Shown in pieces: positions 7,885-16,962 of a stretch of DNA of 64,000 nucleotides. Under the pieces are notes generated by a model that saw nothing but the letters and a program-made list of their open reading frames with translations, searched no databases and had not been told where the DNA came from. Each line of letters opens with the position of its first letter. Within the stretch, counting starts at the first letter, position 1. Location: NCBI RefSeq assembly GCF_023073715.1, contig NZ_JADPKA010000094.1:1-64000 (forward strand). Reading direction: 5' to 3'. Made by a program: the position numbers and the translations under genes. The DNA comes from Bradyrhizobium sp. 164. Its GTDB lineage: Bacteria > Pseudomonadota > Alphaproteobacteria > Rhizobiales > Xanthobacteraceae.

Positions 7885-8433
7885 TTAGTCGAGCAGCTTC
7901 TCGGCCGATTTGGCCACAAGCTGCGACCGCTTGCGCGGCCCGCGCTCGACGAACAAGAGGCTTTGCCCGAAGATGAAGCAGTAGAACAGGAAGGCCTGCG
8001 CCTCGGCCTCCTCGGCGGCAAGGCCGGTCGCGCGATAGAGCTCTGCGACGTGCTTGAGCCGCGCGGCATCCACGCTCGCCACCGCCGCCGCCGCGCCCTC
8101 ATCCGAACGGGCCCATTGCCGGATCGCGAGCTCGATCGCCATGCCCTCCGGATTGACCCGCTCGGAATAGAGCTGGATCAACGCTTTCAGCCGCTCGCGG
8201 GGCTCTTGTCCGTCGAGACTCGTCTGCTGCGCGATCGCCGCAGCGCGTCCCTCGCGCCAGCGTTCCAGAATTGCTTTGAGCAGTGCGGGCCGGTCGGCGA
8301 AGCGGCGGTAGAAGCCGCCCTTGGTGACGCCGAGGTTCTTGGCGAGCACCTCCACCCGCACGCCCTCGACGCCCGAGCGGGCGAGTTCGGTAAACCCTGC
8401 CTCGACCCAGACATCGCCCTTGCCGTCGCTCAT
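7885..8433 (-). CDS. TetR family transcriptional regulator
   Basis: A 182-aa repressor-type regulator. The N-terminal helix-turn-helix spans roughly residues 20-50 (VEVLAKNLGVTKGGFYRRFA), and the C-terminal helices would bind an unknown ligand. It is divergent from a thioesterase gene, and the 115-bp spacer carries two copies of a GATACG-N4-CGTAT(C/T) palindrome, so autoregulation and control of the thioesterase are likely. Only two complete DNA-site copies are visible. Confidence 0.9.
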   Translation of the reverse strand: MSDGKGDVWVEAGFTELARSGVEGVRVEVLAKNLGVTKGGFYRRFADRPALLKAILERWREGRAAAIAQQTSLDGQEPRERLKALIQLYSERVNPEGMAIELAIRQWARSDEGAAAAVASVDAARLKHVAELYRATGLAAEEAEAQAFLFYCFIFGQSLLFVERGPRKRSQLVAKSAEKLLD

Positions 8434-8455
8434 GAAGGAAGCCTCGCCGGTTCTT

Positions 8456-8471
8456 GATACGGTGCCGTATT
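8456..8471. promoter_or_regulatory. TetR operator, site 1
   Basis: GATACGGTGCCGTATT, an inverted repeat with ATACGG/CCGTAT arms, located 23 bases upstream of the TetR start codon. It matches site 2 in arm sequence and spacing. Inferred to be a binding site of the adjacent regulator. Confidence 0.75.
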
Positions 8472-8490
8472 GCTAGCGCGACGCAGCTCT

Positions 8491-8506
8491 GATACGCTAC
8501 CGTATC
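8491..8506. promoter_or_regulatory. TetR operator, site 2
   Basis: GATACGCTACCGTATC, with perfect GATACG/CGTATC arms and a four-base spacer. Its centre lies 35 bp from that of site 1 and 43 bases before the thioesterase start, where repressor binding would overlap the promoter. Confidence 0.75.
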
Positions 8507-8548
8507 AACAAAGGCGGTAGAAAAAGAATAGGGCGGAAGGCGTGAACG

Positions 8549-9025
8549 ATGATGGCATTCGAGCCAAAAAACCCGGATTACCGCGCTGCGGCCACGGCGA
8601 TGTTCGCGGCCCAGCCGGCAATGCACACGCTCGGTATTTCGATCATCCATCTCGCCCCGGGCGAGGTGGAGCTGGCGATGCCGCATTCGGCTGCCTTCAC
8701 GCAGCAGAACGGATTTGTCCATGCCGGTATCATTACGGCAGGCCTCGACAATGCCTGCGGAGTCGCCGCCTTCACCCTGATGCCGCGTGAAGCGGACATC
8801 CTCACCGTCGAGTTCAAGACCACGCTGCTCGCACCTGCTCGCGGCGCGCGCTTTGTCTTCAAGGCCGCGGTGGTCAAACCCGGTCGCACGCTGACCTTCT
8901 GCGAAGCCAGGGCTTTTGCCGAGCATGAGGGCAAGGCGACGCTGATCGCGTCCATGACCGGCACGCTGATGGCGATGCTGCCGCGCGGTGCGGCTTCGCC
9001 GGCGCCGGCCGCAATCCGCTCATAG
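8549..9025 (+). CDS. PaaI family hotdog thioesterase
   Basis: A 158-aa single-domain hotdog-fold acyl-CoA thioesterase. It contains the characteristic helix segment QQNGFVHAGIITAGLDNACG (about 51-70) with the HAG and D positions used for CoA-thioester hydrolysis in PaaI/YbdB-type enzymes, and the strand DILTVEFKTTLLAPA. Substrate not known. The ATG pair at 8549/8552 follows GGAAGG. It is divergent from the TetR gene and probably controlled by it. Confidence 0.85.
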   Translation: MMAFEPKNPDYRAAATAMFAAQPAMHTLGISIIHLAPGEVELAMPHSAAFTQQNGFVHAGIITAGLDNACGVAAFTLMPREADILTVEFKTTLLAPARGARFVFKAAVVKPGRTLTFCEARAFAEHEGKATLIASMTGTLMAMLPRGAASPAPAAIRS

Positions 9026-9123
9026 CATGGCGATGACATCGCGCCCGCGACGCTCTATATGAGCGGTAACACTTCTCGGTCCCGAATCGTATTTGCAGCG
9101 ATGGGACCGAAACGGGACGAGAT

Positions 9124-9783
9124 ATGGCTGGATCTGGCAATAAGGGCCTAGTGACGACGCGGCGCGCGGCGTTGACGTTGATCGGGGCAGGCGTCTTGGC
9201 GGCTGGTGGGATCACTTTCGCCCGCGCCGCCGCCGATGGCGACGAGGTGCTGACCGAATCCAAGGTGTTGCGTGATCCCGAGACGCCGGTTGCCGGCAAT
9301 CCCGACGGCAACATCACCATCGTCGAATGGTCCGATTACAATTGTCCCTATTGCCGCAAGCTCGAGCCTGAGCTGCGCCAGGTCGTCCAGGACGACGGCA
9401 AGGTGAGGCTGGTGATGAAGGATTGGCCGATCCTCGGGCCGGTCTCGGTCACGGCGGCGCGGACCGCGCTGGCGGCGAAATTCCAGGACAAATACCATCA
9501 GGCCCACGACGCCATGATGGGCGTCAGCTCGCGCCTGACCGAGCCGCGCATCAACGAGATTCTTGCTGGCGCAGGCGTCGACATGGACCGGCTGAAGCGC
9601 GATCTCGCCGGCCACGCCAAGGACATCGACGCCATCCTCAAGCGCAACAACGAGCAGGCCGAAGCCTTCGGCTTCCGAGGCACGCCGTCCTTCATCGTCG
9701 GCAAATACCGCGTACCCGGCGTGCTGAGCATGAACGAGTTCGAGCAGGTTATTGCCGACGCACGCAAGGCCAAGATGAACTGA
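9124..9783 (+). CDS. DsbA family thiol-disulfide oxidase
   Basis: A 219-aa periplasmic thioredoxin-fold protein. The N-terminal TRRAALTLIGAGVLAAGG resembles a twin-arginine or Sec leader. The thioredoxin fold follows, with the redox motif CPYC at 74-77 (SDYNCPYCRKLEPEL), a helical insertion and a cis-proline loop (GTPSFIVG). It resembles the DsbA/BdbD-type proteins that introduce disulfides into exported proteins. DsbB in this window could be its reoxidant. A stem-loop terminator follows the stop codon. Confidence 0.87.
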   Translation: MAGSGNKGLVTTRRAALTLIGAGVLAAGGITFARAAADGDEVLTESKVLRDPETPVAGNPDGNITIVEWSDYNCPYCRKLEPELRQVVQDDGKVRLVMKDWPILGPVSVTAARTALAAKFQDKYHQAHDAMMGVSSRLTEPRINEILAGAGVDMDRLKRDLAGHAKDIDAILKRNNEQAEAFGFRGTPSFIVGKYRVPGVLSMNEFEQVIADARKAKMN

Positions 9784-9810
9784 GCCAGGCGATAGTCATC
9801 ACCTAACACA

Positions 9811-9843
9811 AAGGCGCCGCCGCGGAGTTCGCGACGGCGCCTT
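9811..9843 (+). terminator. Intrinsic terminator-like hairpin
   Basis: AAGGCGCCG pairs with CGGCGCCTT around a loop that can add three more pairs. It starts 27 bases after the DsbA-like stop and also lies just downstream of the convergent 68-aa gene, so it may serve both strands. The T tract is short. Confidence 0.65.
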
Positions 9844-9861
9844 GTTCATGATACCGCGTCG

Positions 9862-10068
9862 CTACTTCGACGAGATCCGGACCCAGTCCTTGTGCGCGCG
9901 GTCCCGCAGCGCGTCCCAATCGGCCTTGGCGACATCCCAGTTCACGATGGTGCGATTGGTGATCGCGACCTCGCCATTGGCGACCGACGACGTCTGCATG
10001 GAATCATAGACGTAGACCCCGCCCGCAAGCAGCAGCGCGCCGAGGATCATTCCGAAAAAAGTCTGCAT
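9862..10068 (-). CDS. Small membrane-anchored protein
   Basis: A 68-aa protein with an N-terminal hydrophobic span (FFGMILGALLLAGGVYVY) and a short soluble tail with several Trp and charged residues (NWDVAKADWDALRDRAHKDW). The topology suggests an anchored periplasmic tail. The start is supported by GGAGG upstream of the ATG. It resembles other small unnamed proteins of the genus; no function assigned. Confidence 0.65.
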   Translation of the reverse strand: MQTFFGMILGALLLAGGVYVYDSMQTSSVANGEVAITNRTIVNWDVAKADWDALRDRAHKDWVRISSK

Positions 10069-10150
10069 GGCGAACCTCCGGTGACGAGCGATAACGTCGG
10101 TGCGGAGCGATTGTTCCCGCGGCGGTGCGGCGCGGGTAAGGACGGATCGT

Positions 10151-11221
10151 TCATCTCCTATTCAGCCAATCCAGCAGCTCCGCGTTGATCTCGCGCGGAT
10201 AGGTGTGACTGAGGTCGTCGATCTCCCGATAGGTCACGTCGGCGCCGGCGGTAGAGAGCGTCGCCTGCGTCTGCCGTGCGGTCTGCACCGGAAACATCCA
10301 GTCGAGCTTGCCGTGGGTGATGAAGACCGGCAGGCGCTGGAGGCGCTTGGCGTTCGCCACCTCCGCCATCAGCGGATGGAAGGTCGCCGACACCGGCGCA
10401 AGATGGGTGAAGGGCGAAGCACCGTCGAGCCCGGTGACGTAGCAGAAGGTGCCGCCGTCGCTCATGCCGGTCAGCAGCATGCGCGAGGCATCTATGCTCC
10501 AGCGGCTGCGCACGGTCTCGAGGATGCGCATGAGATTCGGCGTATCGGCGTCATCGCCCATTAGCGCCCAGGTCGGGCCGATTGCGGTCGGCGCTACCAG
10601 GATTGCGCCGAGGCTGCGCGCATCGCGCAACCAGCTCCACAGGAAACCGCGCCCGTTGCCGCTGCCGCCATGCAGCGCCATCACCAGCGGCATGGTCCGA
10701 TCGGGCGTGTAATATTCGGGCACATAGACCGAGAAGCCGCCGCGGCTGCCCGGCTCGTTGTGATCATGGAAGATGCCGGTATTTTCGCTAGCGCCACCTT
10801 CGAGCCGGGACAACAGCTCGGCATTTCCGCGATTGGCAGCGTTGAGAAAGAAGCTGCTCACGGGAGGAAACTGCACCGCCAGCGGATAGAGCGCCTCTTG
10901 CGCGCGCGGCAGGTGGCGCAGCGCGCGGAACACGGCGACGAGGTCGCCATTGCCGCGCTCGACCTCGCGGATCCCGGCAAAGGCGGCGAGCGTCTCGTTG
11001 CAAGCGCGATCGAGCCGCTCGCGCAGCCCGGCGAACTGCTCCGGCCAGTCGCCGATCGCTGCCCGCGCCGCTTGCAGCGCCTCGTCCGGCGAGCCGATCG
11101 CGTTCATCACCGAGGCGAAGGCTGGCGGGTGCAGATGCCGCTGGAAGAAGCCGAGCGCCTCCAGCGCATTGAGCAGCGGCGGCAGCACGGCCACGATGTC
11201 GTCCACGACGGCCTCGGTCAT
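10151..11221 (-). CDS. Alpha/beta hydrolase (phospholipase/carboxylesterase type)
   Basis: A 356-aa protein. The first ~150 residues are a helical region not recognised. The C-terminal part is an LpqC/phospholipase-carboxylesterase-type alpha/beta hydrolase, with oxyanion motif HGG at 184-186, nucleophile GMSDGG (Ser254), Asp307 and His339 (LSHTYP). There is no signal peptide. It follows the HtrA-like gene on the same strand after 22 bases, so the two are probably one operon. Substrate unknown. Confidence 0.8.
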   Translation of the reverse strand: MTEAVVDDIVAVLPPLLNALEALGFFQRHLHPPAFASVMNAIGSPDEALQAARAAIGDWPEQFAGLRERLDRACNETLAAFAGIREVERGNGDLVAVFRALRHLPRAQEALYPLAVQFPPVSSFFLNAANRGNAELLSRLEGGASENTGIFHDHNEPGSRGGFSVYVPEYYTPDRTMPLVMALHGGSGNGRGFLWSWLRDARSLGAILVAPTAIGPTWALMGDDADTPNLMRILETVRSRWSIDASRMLLTGMSDGGTFCYVTGLDGASPFTHLAPVSATFHPLMAEVANAKRLQRLPVFITHGKLDWMFPVQTARQTQATLSTAGADVTYREIDDLSHTYPREINAELLDWLNRR

Positions 11222-11243
11222 TGCCGCTTCCTCAAGCCTTGCG

Positions 11244-12215
11244 TCAGTGCAGCTGCGGCGCCTTCAGGAGCTTGAAGCGGTCGGTCGAGGTCACCGTGAC
11301 GTCGAAGGTGACGCCTTCATGATGCACGGTGAGCGGCACGTCGACGCCGGCGGCGCCGAGCGCCCACATTTTCCGATAGAAGCCGGTCTGGCTCGTGACC
11401 TTCTCGCCGTTCACGGCGAGGATGACATCGCCAGTCTTGAGCTCGGCGCGCGCGGCCGGGCCGTTGGCGGAGATGCCGATCACCACCACGCGGTTGTCGA
11501 TCTCGGTCGAGTAGAGCCCGAGCCAGGGCCGCGCCGGCTTGTTGACGCGGCCGAACTTGCGCAGGTCGTCGAGGATCGGCTTCAAGAGGTCGATGGGCAC
11601 GATCATGTTGACGTGCTCGCCCTTGCCGTCGCGTTCGCGCTCGAGCTGGAGCGAGCCGATGCCGATCAACTCACCGCGTTCGTTGAGAAGCGCGGTGCCG
11701 CCCCAGTTCGGATGTGCGGGATAGGTAAAGATGGCCTCATCCAGCAGATATTCCCAATAGCCGGCGAATTCCTGCTTGGCCACGATCTGGCTCGCAACCG
11801 AGCGCGTGCGGCCGCCGGCGCCGCCGACCACGACGCGATCGCCGATCCGCGATTCCGCCGAGGTGCCGAGCGGCAAGGGTTCGACGTCGAGCTGGCCGAG
11901 CGCCTGCACGAGGCCGAAGCCGGTGACGGAATCGAAGCCGAGCGCATGGCCTTCGACCACGCGTCCGTCGGCCAGGTGCAGCCATACGGATTCCGCCTCG
12001 GTGATGAGGTAGCCGATTGTGAGCACCAGCCCGTCGTCGATCACGACGCCGTTGCCGGCGCGTTCGGTGCCCAGCGTCTCGGCGCTGAAGGCGTCTGGCG
12101 GGATGATGGCGTGCAGGCCGACGACGGACGCGAGCGCGCGGTCGAGATCGAAACCATAATCGCTTGCACGCGGCTGATTGGCCGGTGGCACTCTCCATTC
12201 GGTCAGTGCGGGCAT
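11244..12215 (-). CDS. HtrA-like PDZ protein with no catalytic triad
   Basis: A 323-aa protein: a trypsin-like fold (about 25-215) and one PDZ domain (about 228-312, with WLGLYSTEID and AELKTGDVILAVNGEKV). Compared with DegP, TNNHVV is TIGYLI (His to Tyr69), the Asp of the DxRSD loop is Gly99 (DSVTGFGL), and GNSGG is PNWGGT (Ser to Trp171). It is therefore very unlikely to be a protease and may be a binding or scaffold protein. There is no signal peptide. The ATG at 12215 follows AGGAGA; the long open frame upstream of it is not protein-like. It is co-directional with the esterase 22 bases downstream. Confidence 0.85.
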   Translation of the reverse strand: MPALTEWRVPPANQPRASDYGFDLDRALASVVGLHAIIPPDAFSAETLGTERAGNGVVIDDGLVLTIGYLITEAESVWLHLADGRVVEGHALGFDSVTGFGLVQALGQLDVEPLPLGTSAESRIGDRVVVGGAGGRTRSVASQIVAKQEFAGYWEYLLDEAIFTYPAHPNWGGTALLNERGELIGIGSLQLERERDGKGEHVNMIVPIDLLKPILDDLRKFGRVNKPARPWLGLYSTEIDNRVVVIGISANGPAARAELKTGDVILAVNGEKVTSQTGFYRKMWALGAAGVDVPLTVHHEGVTFDVTVTSTDRFKLLKAPQLH

Positions 12216-12509
12216 GGAGTTCTCCTGGCTGAGAGCATCGCTCCGCCGTCGCCGGCGGAACGAGGCGCGAAGCACGGATAATTTAGGCCGGAGGACGCCG
12301 TCTTGAAAGCCTCGTTCCCAACTATTCCAGAGAACGCCGCGTGAAATCTTCGAAAGGCATAACGACGGTTCGTGCGCAGGTGGCAGGTGACAGCCGGCCC
12401 TTCGACCCGGCAGCCGTCGCATGGCTGGTGTCCGGCGAGGTGCTAGGCGCGGTGCAATGAAGCTGCTAACCATTGCCGCTTCGTTTGACCAGGGATCACG
12501 GATCGAAGC
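12216..12509. other. Divergent intergenic region
   Basis: About 290 bases between the pseudo-protease and amidohydrolase starts, presumably holding both promoters. No repeat, operator or small gene is apparent. Confidence 0.4.
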
Positions 12510-13928
12510 ATGGATAACCGCAGCGACATCTGGCGTGGCGTCGACACGATCAAGGCGCGTTTCATCGACCTCAGCGATAAGATCTGGGGCACGCCCGAGG
12601 TGTGCTACACCGAGGCGCGGTCCGCCGCCGAGCATCTCGCCGAGCTGCGTCATCAGGGTTTCCGCATCACCGAGAATCTCGCCGGCATCCCGACTGCGCT
12701 GATGGGCGAGTGGGGCGAAGGCGGTCCGGTCATTGCCTTCATGGGTGAATATGACGCGCTGCCGGGATTGAGCCAGGAGGCAGGTGTCGCCGAGCACCGT
12801 CCGATCGAGGTCGGTGGCCATGGCCATGGCTGCGGTCACAATCTGCTCGGTTCCGCTGCGCTGCTCGCCGCGACGGCGGTGAAGGACTGGCTCGCCGAGA
12901 ACAAAGTGCCCGGCCGCGTGCGCTATTACGGCTGCCCCGCAGAGGAAGGTGGCGCGGCAAAGGCCTTCATGGTGCGCTCGGGTGCGTTCGAAGATGCCGA
13001 CATCGCCATCACCTGGCATCCGCACAGCTTCTGGGAAGTGGCGGTCACGCCCTCGCTCGCCAACACGCGCGCGGATTTCATCTTCACCGGTCGCACCTCA
13101 CATGCGGCGGCCTCGCCGCATCTCGGCCGTTCTGCGCTCGACGCGGTGGAATTGATGAACGTCGGCGTGAACTACATGCGCGAGCACATGCCGAGCGATG
13201 CGCGCGTGCACTACGCCTTGCTCGACACCGGCGGCATCGCGCCCAACGTGGTGCAGGCCCATGCACGGGTGCGCTATTCGATCCGTGCCCGCGATCTTCC
13301 CGGCATGAACGAGCTGGTCGAGCGCGTGTCCAAGATCGCGCAGGGCGCGGCGCTGATGACCGAGACCAAGATGGAAATGAAGATCATCTCCGCGGTCTCC
13401 AACATCCTGCCGAATACCCCGCTGGAGCAGGCGCTACACCGTATCATGGAAGACCTCGGACCGCCGCATTTCGACGAGGCGGACAAGGGCTTTGCCAGCC
13501 AGATTCGTGCGACGCTGAGCGACAAGGACATTTCGTCGGTTTACTACGCGATCGGCATGGAGCCCACCGATCGGCCGCTGGCCGACTTCCTGGTGCCGCT
13601 GGATGCCAAGCGCAACCCGCTGGTCGGTTCGACCGACGTGGGCGACGTGAGCTGGGTGGTCCCGACCGTGCAGGTTCACGCACCGACGGTTGCAATCGGC
13701 ACGCCCTTCCACACTTGGCAGGTAGTGGCGCAGGGCAAGAGCCCGCATGCCCACAAGGCGATGGTGCAGGCCGCCAAGGCGATGGCCGGGCTCGGTATCA
13801 AGGCGCTGACGGAACCGGAGCTGATCAAGTCTGCCAAGGCGGATCTTCAGAAGCGGACGGCCAAGATGCCTTACGTCTGTCCGTTGCCGGATCACGTCGC
13901 GCCGCCGCTCGATATGTCGGTGACGTAG
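12510..13928 (+). CDS. M20 amidohydrolase, AbgB-like
   Basis: A 472-aa M20 metallopeptidase-family amidohydrolase. Metal-binding and catalytic motifs are in place: GEYDALPGL (about 85), GHGHGCGHN (about 104-112), PAEEGG (about 146), a WHPH segment and a late HTWQ. The closest named type is AbgB, a subunit of p-aminobenzoyl-glutamate hydrolase; relatives also cleave other aminoacyl-amide conjugates. A peptide-type ABC importer follows 257 bases downstream on the same strand, suggesting import then hydrolysis of an amide-linked substrate. That functional link is inference. Confidence 0.85.
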   Translation: MDNRSDIWRGVDTIKARFIDLSDKIWGTPEVCYTEARSAAEHLAELRHQGFRITENLAGIPTALMGEWGEGGPVIAFMGEYDALPGLSQEAGVAEHRPIEVGGHGHGCGHNLLGSAALLAATAVKDWLAENKVPGRVRYYGCPAEEGGAAKAFMVRSGAFEDADIAITWHPHSFWEVAVTPSLANTRADFIFTGRTSHAAASPHLGRSALDAVELMNVGVNYMREHMPSDARVHYALLDTGGIAPNVVQAHARVRYSIRARDLPGMNELVERVSKIAQGAALMTETKMEMKIISAVSNILPNTPLEQALHRIMEDLGPPHFDEADKGFASQIRATLSDKDISSVYYAIGMEPTDRPLADFLVPLDAKRNPLVGSTDVGDVSWVVPTVQVHAPTVAIGTPFHTWQVVAQGKSPHAHKAMVQAAKAMAGLGIKALTEPELIKSAKADLQKRTAKMPYVCPLPDHVAPPLDMSVT

Positions 13929-13980
13929 AGCGTCGATACTTAAGTCTGATCCGACGAACAAATTTTCCGCAGTGCAGCGC

Positions 13981-14010
13981 GCAATCCAGCGTGTTTTGAT
14001 GCTGGATTGC
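13981..14010 (+). repeat. Perfect 10-bp inverted repeat hairpin
   Basis: GCAATCCAGC pairs perfectly with GCTGGATTGC around a 10-base loop, 53 bases after the amidohydrolase stop. No T tract follows, so it is only a possible terminator. The arms resemble the GCAATCCAG core of the repeat at 59890-59974. Confidence 0.6.
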
Positions 14011-14185
14011 CGAATGGATGGGCTCACGGAAGGCAGTTCTGCCCAACGGACAGCCAGAAGACCGTTTGCATACATACGGTCCCAGTTGACGCGCCCCCCA
14101 TTCGGTGTGCCATCTACTGCCAGCTAATTGGGCGGCAGCTCTGACGGCCGTCGTCATCACGATAGGAACCAGACGGGGGACAACC

Positions 14186-15976
14186 ATGCTGGATAAAGAA
14201 CTGCGTTCGATGATCGGCCAGGTGAAGGACGGGCGGATGGATCGCCGCGGCTTCATCAAGCACATGGCCGCGGTCGGTCTCACCGCTCCTCTGGCCAATC
14301 AGATCCTCGCGCTCGGCGGCGTCGCCATGGCCGAGGGCGCCTCGACTTACAAGCCGACGAAGCGCGGCGGCGGTGGTGCGCTGAAGCTGCTGTGGTGGCA
14401 GGGCCCGACCCTGCTCAATCCGCACTTCGCCACCGGCACCAAGGACCAGGACGGCTCGCGCCTGTTCTACGAGCCGCTCGCCTCCTGGGACCCCGACGGC
14501 AACATGAAGCTGGTTCTTGCGGCAGAAATTCCCTCGATCCAGAACGGCGGGCTCGCCGCCGACGGCAAATCGGTGACCTGGAAGCTCAAGCCCGGCGTCA
14601 AATGGCACGATGGCAAGCCGTTCACTGCCGACGACGTTGTGTTCAACTGGGAATATGCAAGCGATCCTGCCACCGCAGCAGTCACCATCGGCACCTACCG
14701 CGACATCAAGGTCGAAAAGATCGATGATCTCACGGTACGCCTCCTTTTCGCCAAGCCGACCCCCTTCTGGGCCGATGCTTTCGTCGGTGCACCGAATTGC
14801 ATCATCCCCAAACATCTATTTGCGGACTACAAGGGCGCCAAATCCCGCGAGGCGCCGAACAACCTGTCACCCGTCGGCACCGGTCCCTACAAGTTCGTGG
14901 AATTCAAGCCCGGCGATCTCGTGCGCGGTGTGATCAATTCCGACTACCACATGCCCAACCGCCCCTACTTTGATACGCTTGAGATGAAGGGCGGCGGCGA
15001 TGCCGTTTCGGCGGCGCGCGCGGTGATCCAGACCGGCGAATACGATTTCGGTTACAACATCCAGGTCGAAGATGACGTGCTGCTGCGCCTGGAAAAGGGC
15101 GGCAAGGGCAAAGCAGTCTACGCCGTGGGGGGTGACACCGAGTTCATCGCGCTCAATTTCACCGATCCAAACACCGAGATCGATGGCGAACGCTCTTCGA
15201 TGAAGACCAAGCACCCGCTGTTCTCCGATCCGGCCGTGCGCAAGGCGCTGTCCATGCTGGTCGATCGCGAGTCGGTCAAAAAGGCCATCTACGGCCGCGC
15301 CGGCCGCACGACCGCTAATTTCCTCAACGGTCCCGAGAAATTCGTGTCCAAGAACAACACTTGGGAGTTCAGCGTCGAGAAGGCGGCGAAACTTCTTGAT
15401 GACGCCGGCTGGAAGCCCGGCGCGGACGGCATCCGCGAGAAGGACGGCAAGAAGCTGAAGCTGCTGTACCAGACCTCGATCAACGGACCGCGCCAGAAGA
15501 CTCAGGCGATCGTCAAGCAAGCCTGCCAGAAGGCTGGCATCGATGTCGAACTCAAATCCGTTGTCGCCTCCGTGTTCTTCTCCTCGGACGTCGGCAATCC
15601 CGACACTTATCCGAAGTTCTATGCGGACCTGGAGATGTTCCAGATTCCCATGAGCCAGCCGGATCCTTCGCAGCACATGCGCCGCTATACGTCGGACAGG
15701 GTGTCAACCAAGGAGAACAAGTGGCAGGGCACCAATTTTCCGCGTTGGGTCAACAAGGACTACGACGCGATCATCGCAGCGGCAGAAGCCGAAATGGACC
15801 CGATCAAGCGCGCCGCGCTGTACATCAAGGCCAATGATCTCTTGATTCAGGAGGTCGTATTCATCCCAGTGCAGCATCGCCTCAAGGTGGAAGCCGCGGC
15901 CAACAACCTTGTCTGCATCGTCAGCGGTTGGGCCAACGAGACCGACAACCTGTTCGACTGGTACCGGGAGGCATGA
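14186..15976 (+). CDS. ABC transporter substrate-binding protein (peptide type)
   Basis: A 596-aa periplasmic solute-binding protein of the DppA/OppA (SBP_bac_5) family. The leader has a twin-arginine motif (MDRRGFIKHMAAVGLTAPL). The mature part shows LLWWQGPTLLNPHFATGTKD, the signature-like region WKLKPGVKWHDGKPFTADDV, and PVGTGPYKFVEF. The ATG at 14186 is used, with GGGGGA upstream; the in-frame upstream start lacks support. It is the first gene of a five-gene importer whose permeases and ATPases follow directly. Confidence 0.9.
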   Translation: MLDKELRSMIGQVKDGRMDRRGFIKHMAAVGLTAPLANQILALGGVAMAEGASTYKPTKRGGGGALKLLWWQGPTLLNPHFATGTKDQDGSRLFYEPLASWDPDGNMKLVLAAEIPSIQNGGLAADGKSVTWKLKPGVKWHDGKPFTADDVVFNWEYASDPATAAVTIGTYRDIKVEKIDDLTVRLLFAKPTPFWADAFVGAPNCIIPKHLFADYKGAKSREAPNNLSPVGTGPYKFVEFKPGDLVRGVINSDYHMPNRPYFDTLEMKGGGDAVSAARAVIQTGEYDFGYNIQVEDDVLLRLEKGGKGKAVYAVGGDTEFIALNFTDPNTEIDGERSSMKTKHPLFSDPAVRKALSMLVDRESVKKAIYGRAGRTTANFLNGPEKFVSKNNTWEFSVEKAAKLLDDAGWKPGADGIREKDGKKLKLLYQTSINGPRQKTQAIVKQACQKAGIDVELKSVVASVFFSSDVGNPDTYPKFYADLEMFQIPMSQPDPSQHMRRYTSDRVSTKENKWQGTNFPRWVNKDYDAIIAAAEAEMDPIKRAALYIKANDLLIQEVVFIPVQHRLKVEAAANNLVCIVSGWANETDNLFDWYREA

Positions 15977-16002
15977 TCCCGAGGGCGTAGACGGATTTCC
16001 CT

Positions 16003-16962
16003 ATGAGCCAATACGTCCTGCGTCGCCTGCTGATCGCGATTCCGAGCCTGCTCGGAATCTCGGTCGTGCTGTTCGTCGTGCTCGCGCTCGCCCCCGGCGA
16101 TCCGTTCTCCGAGCTGGCGACCAATCCGAACGTGCCGCCCGAAGTGCAGGCGGCACTTCGGGCCAAGTTCGGCCTCGACGATCCGATTCACCTTCGCTAC
16201 CTGCATTGGCTCAACGCCATGCTGCACGGCGACTGGGGCTTCTCCTTCGTCAGCCGGATGAACGTCGACACGCTGATCCTCCAGCGCCTGCCCGCGACCC
16301 TCTACGTGATCGGCTCGGCGCAGATCCTTGCGCTCCTGATCGCGATTCCCGTCGGCGTGTACGCGGCGACCAGGCCATATTCGCTATTCGACCAGATCGC
16401 GAATACGCTCGCCTTCGTCGGCTTCTCGCTGCCGACCTTCTTCACGGGCATCCTGTTCATCCTGATCTTCTCGGTCACGCTCGACTGGCTGCCCTTCGTC
16501 TACACCACCGACATCAAGGGCACGGGAATCCACTGGGTGCTGGAGATGATCCGCCAGGCGATCATGCCGGTGGCGGTGCTCGGCCTGTTCCAGGCGGCGT
16601 CGATGACGCGCTTCGTGCGCTCGGCGATGCTCGACGTGATCCGGCTCGACTATGTCACCACGGCGCGCGCCAAGGGCCTCGGACAAACCAAAGTTATCGT
16701 CAAGCACGTGATGCGCAACGCCATGATCCCGGTCGTGACGCTCATTGCGTTGCAGATGCCGGCGGTGTTCGGGGGCGCCATCGTCACCGAGCAGATCTTC
16801 CGCATTCCTGGTATCGGCTCGCTGCTGATCTCCTCGATCCTGTCCAACGACACGCCGGTGGTGATGGCCGTCACCTTCGTGTTCGCGTGCCTCGTCGTGC
16901 TGTTCAATCTCATCGCGGACATCCTTTATGGCTGGCTTGACCCTCGCATCTCCTTCCGCTGA
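16003..16962 (+). CDS. ABC transporter permease (DppB type)
   Basis: A 319-aa inner-membrane permease with six predicted spans. It begins MSQYVLRRLLIAIPSLLGIS, typical of DppB/OppB. The EAA loop that contacts the ATPase is visible (TTARAKGLGQTKVIVKHVM, about 223-241). It lies 26 bases after the binding-protein gene, and its last 35 bases overlap the next permease gene, suggesting translational coupling. Confidence 0.93.
   Translation: MSQYVLRRLLIAIPSLLGISVVLFVVLALAPGDPFSELATNPNVPPEVQAALRAKFGLDDPIHLRYLHWLNAMLHGDWGFSFVSRMNVDTLILQRLPATLYVIGSAQILALLIAIPVGVYAATRPYSLFDQIANTLAFVGFSLPTFFTGILFILIFSVTLDWLPFVYTTDIKGTGIHWVLEMIRQAIMPVAVLGLFQAASMTRFVRSAMLDVIRLDYVTTARAKGLGQTKVIVKHVMRNAMIPVVTLIALQMPAVFGGAIVTEQIFRIPGIGSLLISSILSNDTPVVMAVTFVFACLVVLFNLIADILYGWLDPRISFR

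Noticed and set aside
12216..13025. N-terminal extension of the HtrA-like gene to 593 aa
   Set aside because: The extension runs antisense to the amidohydrolase and has no homology character; a good ribosome site supports 12215.
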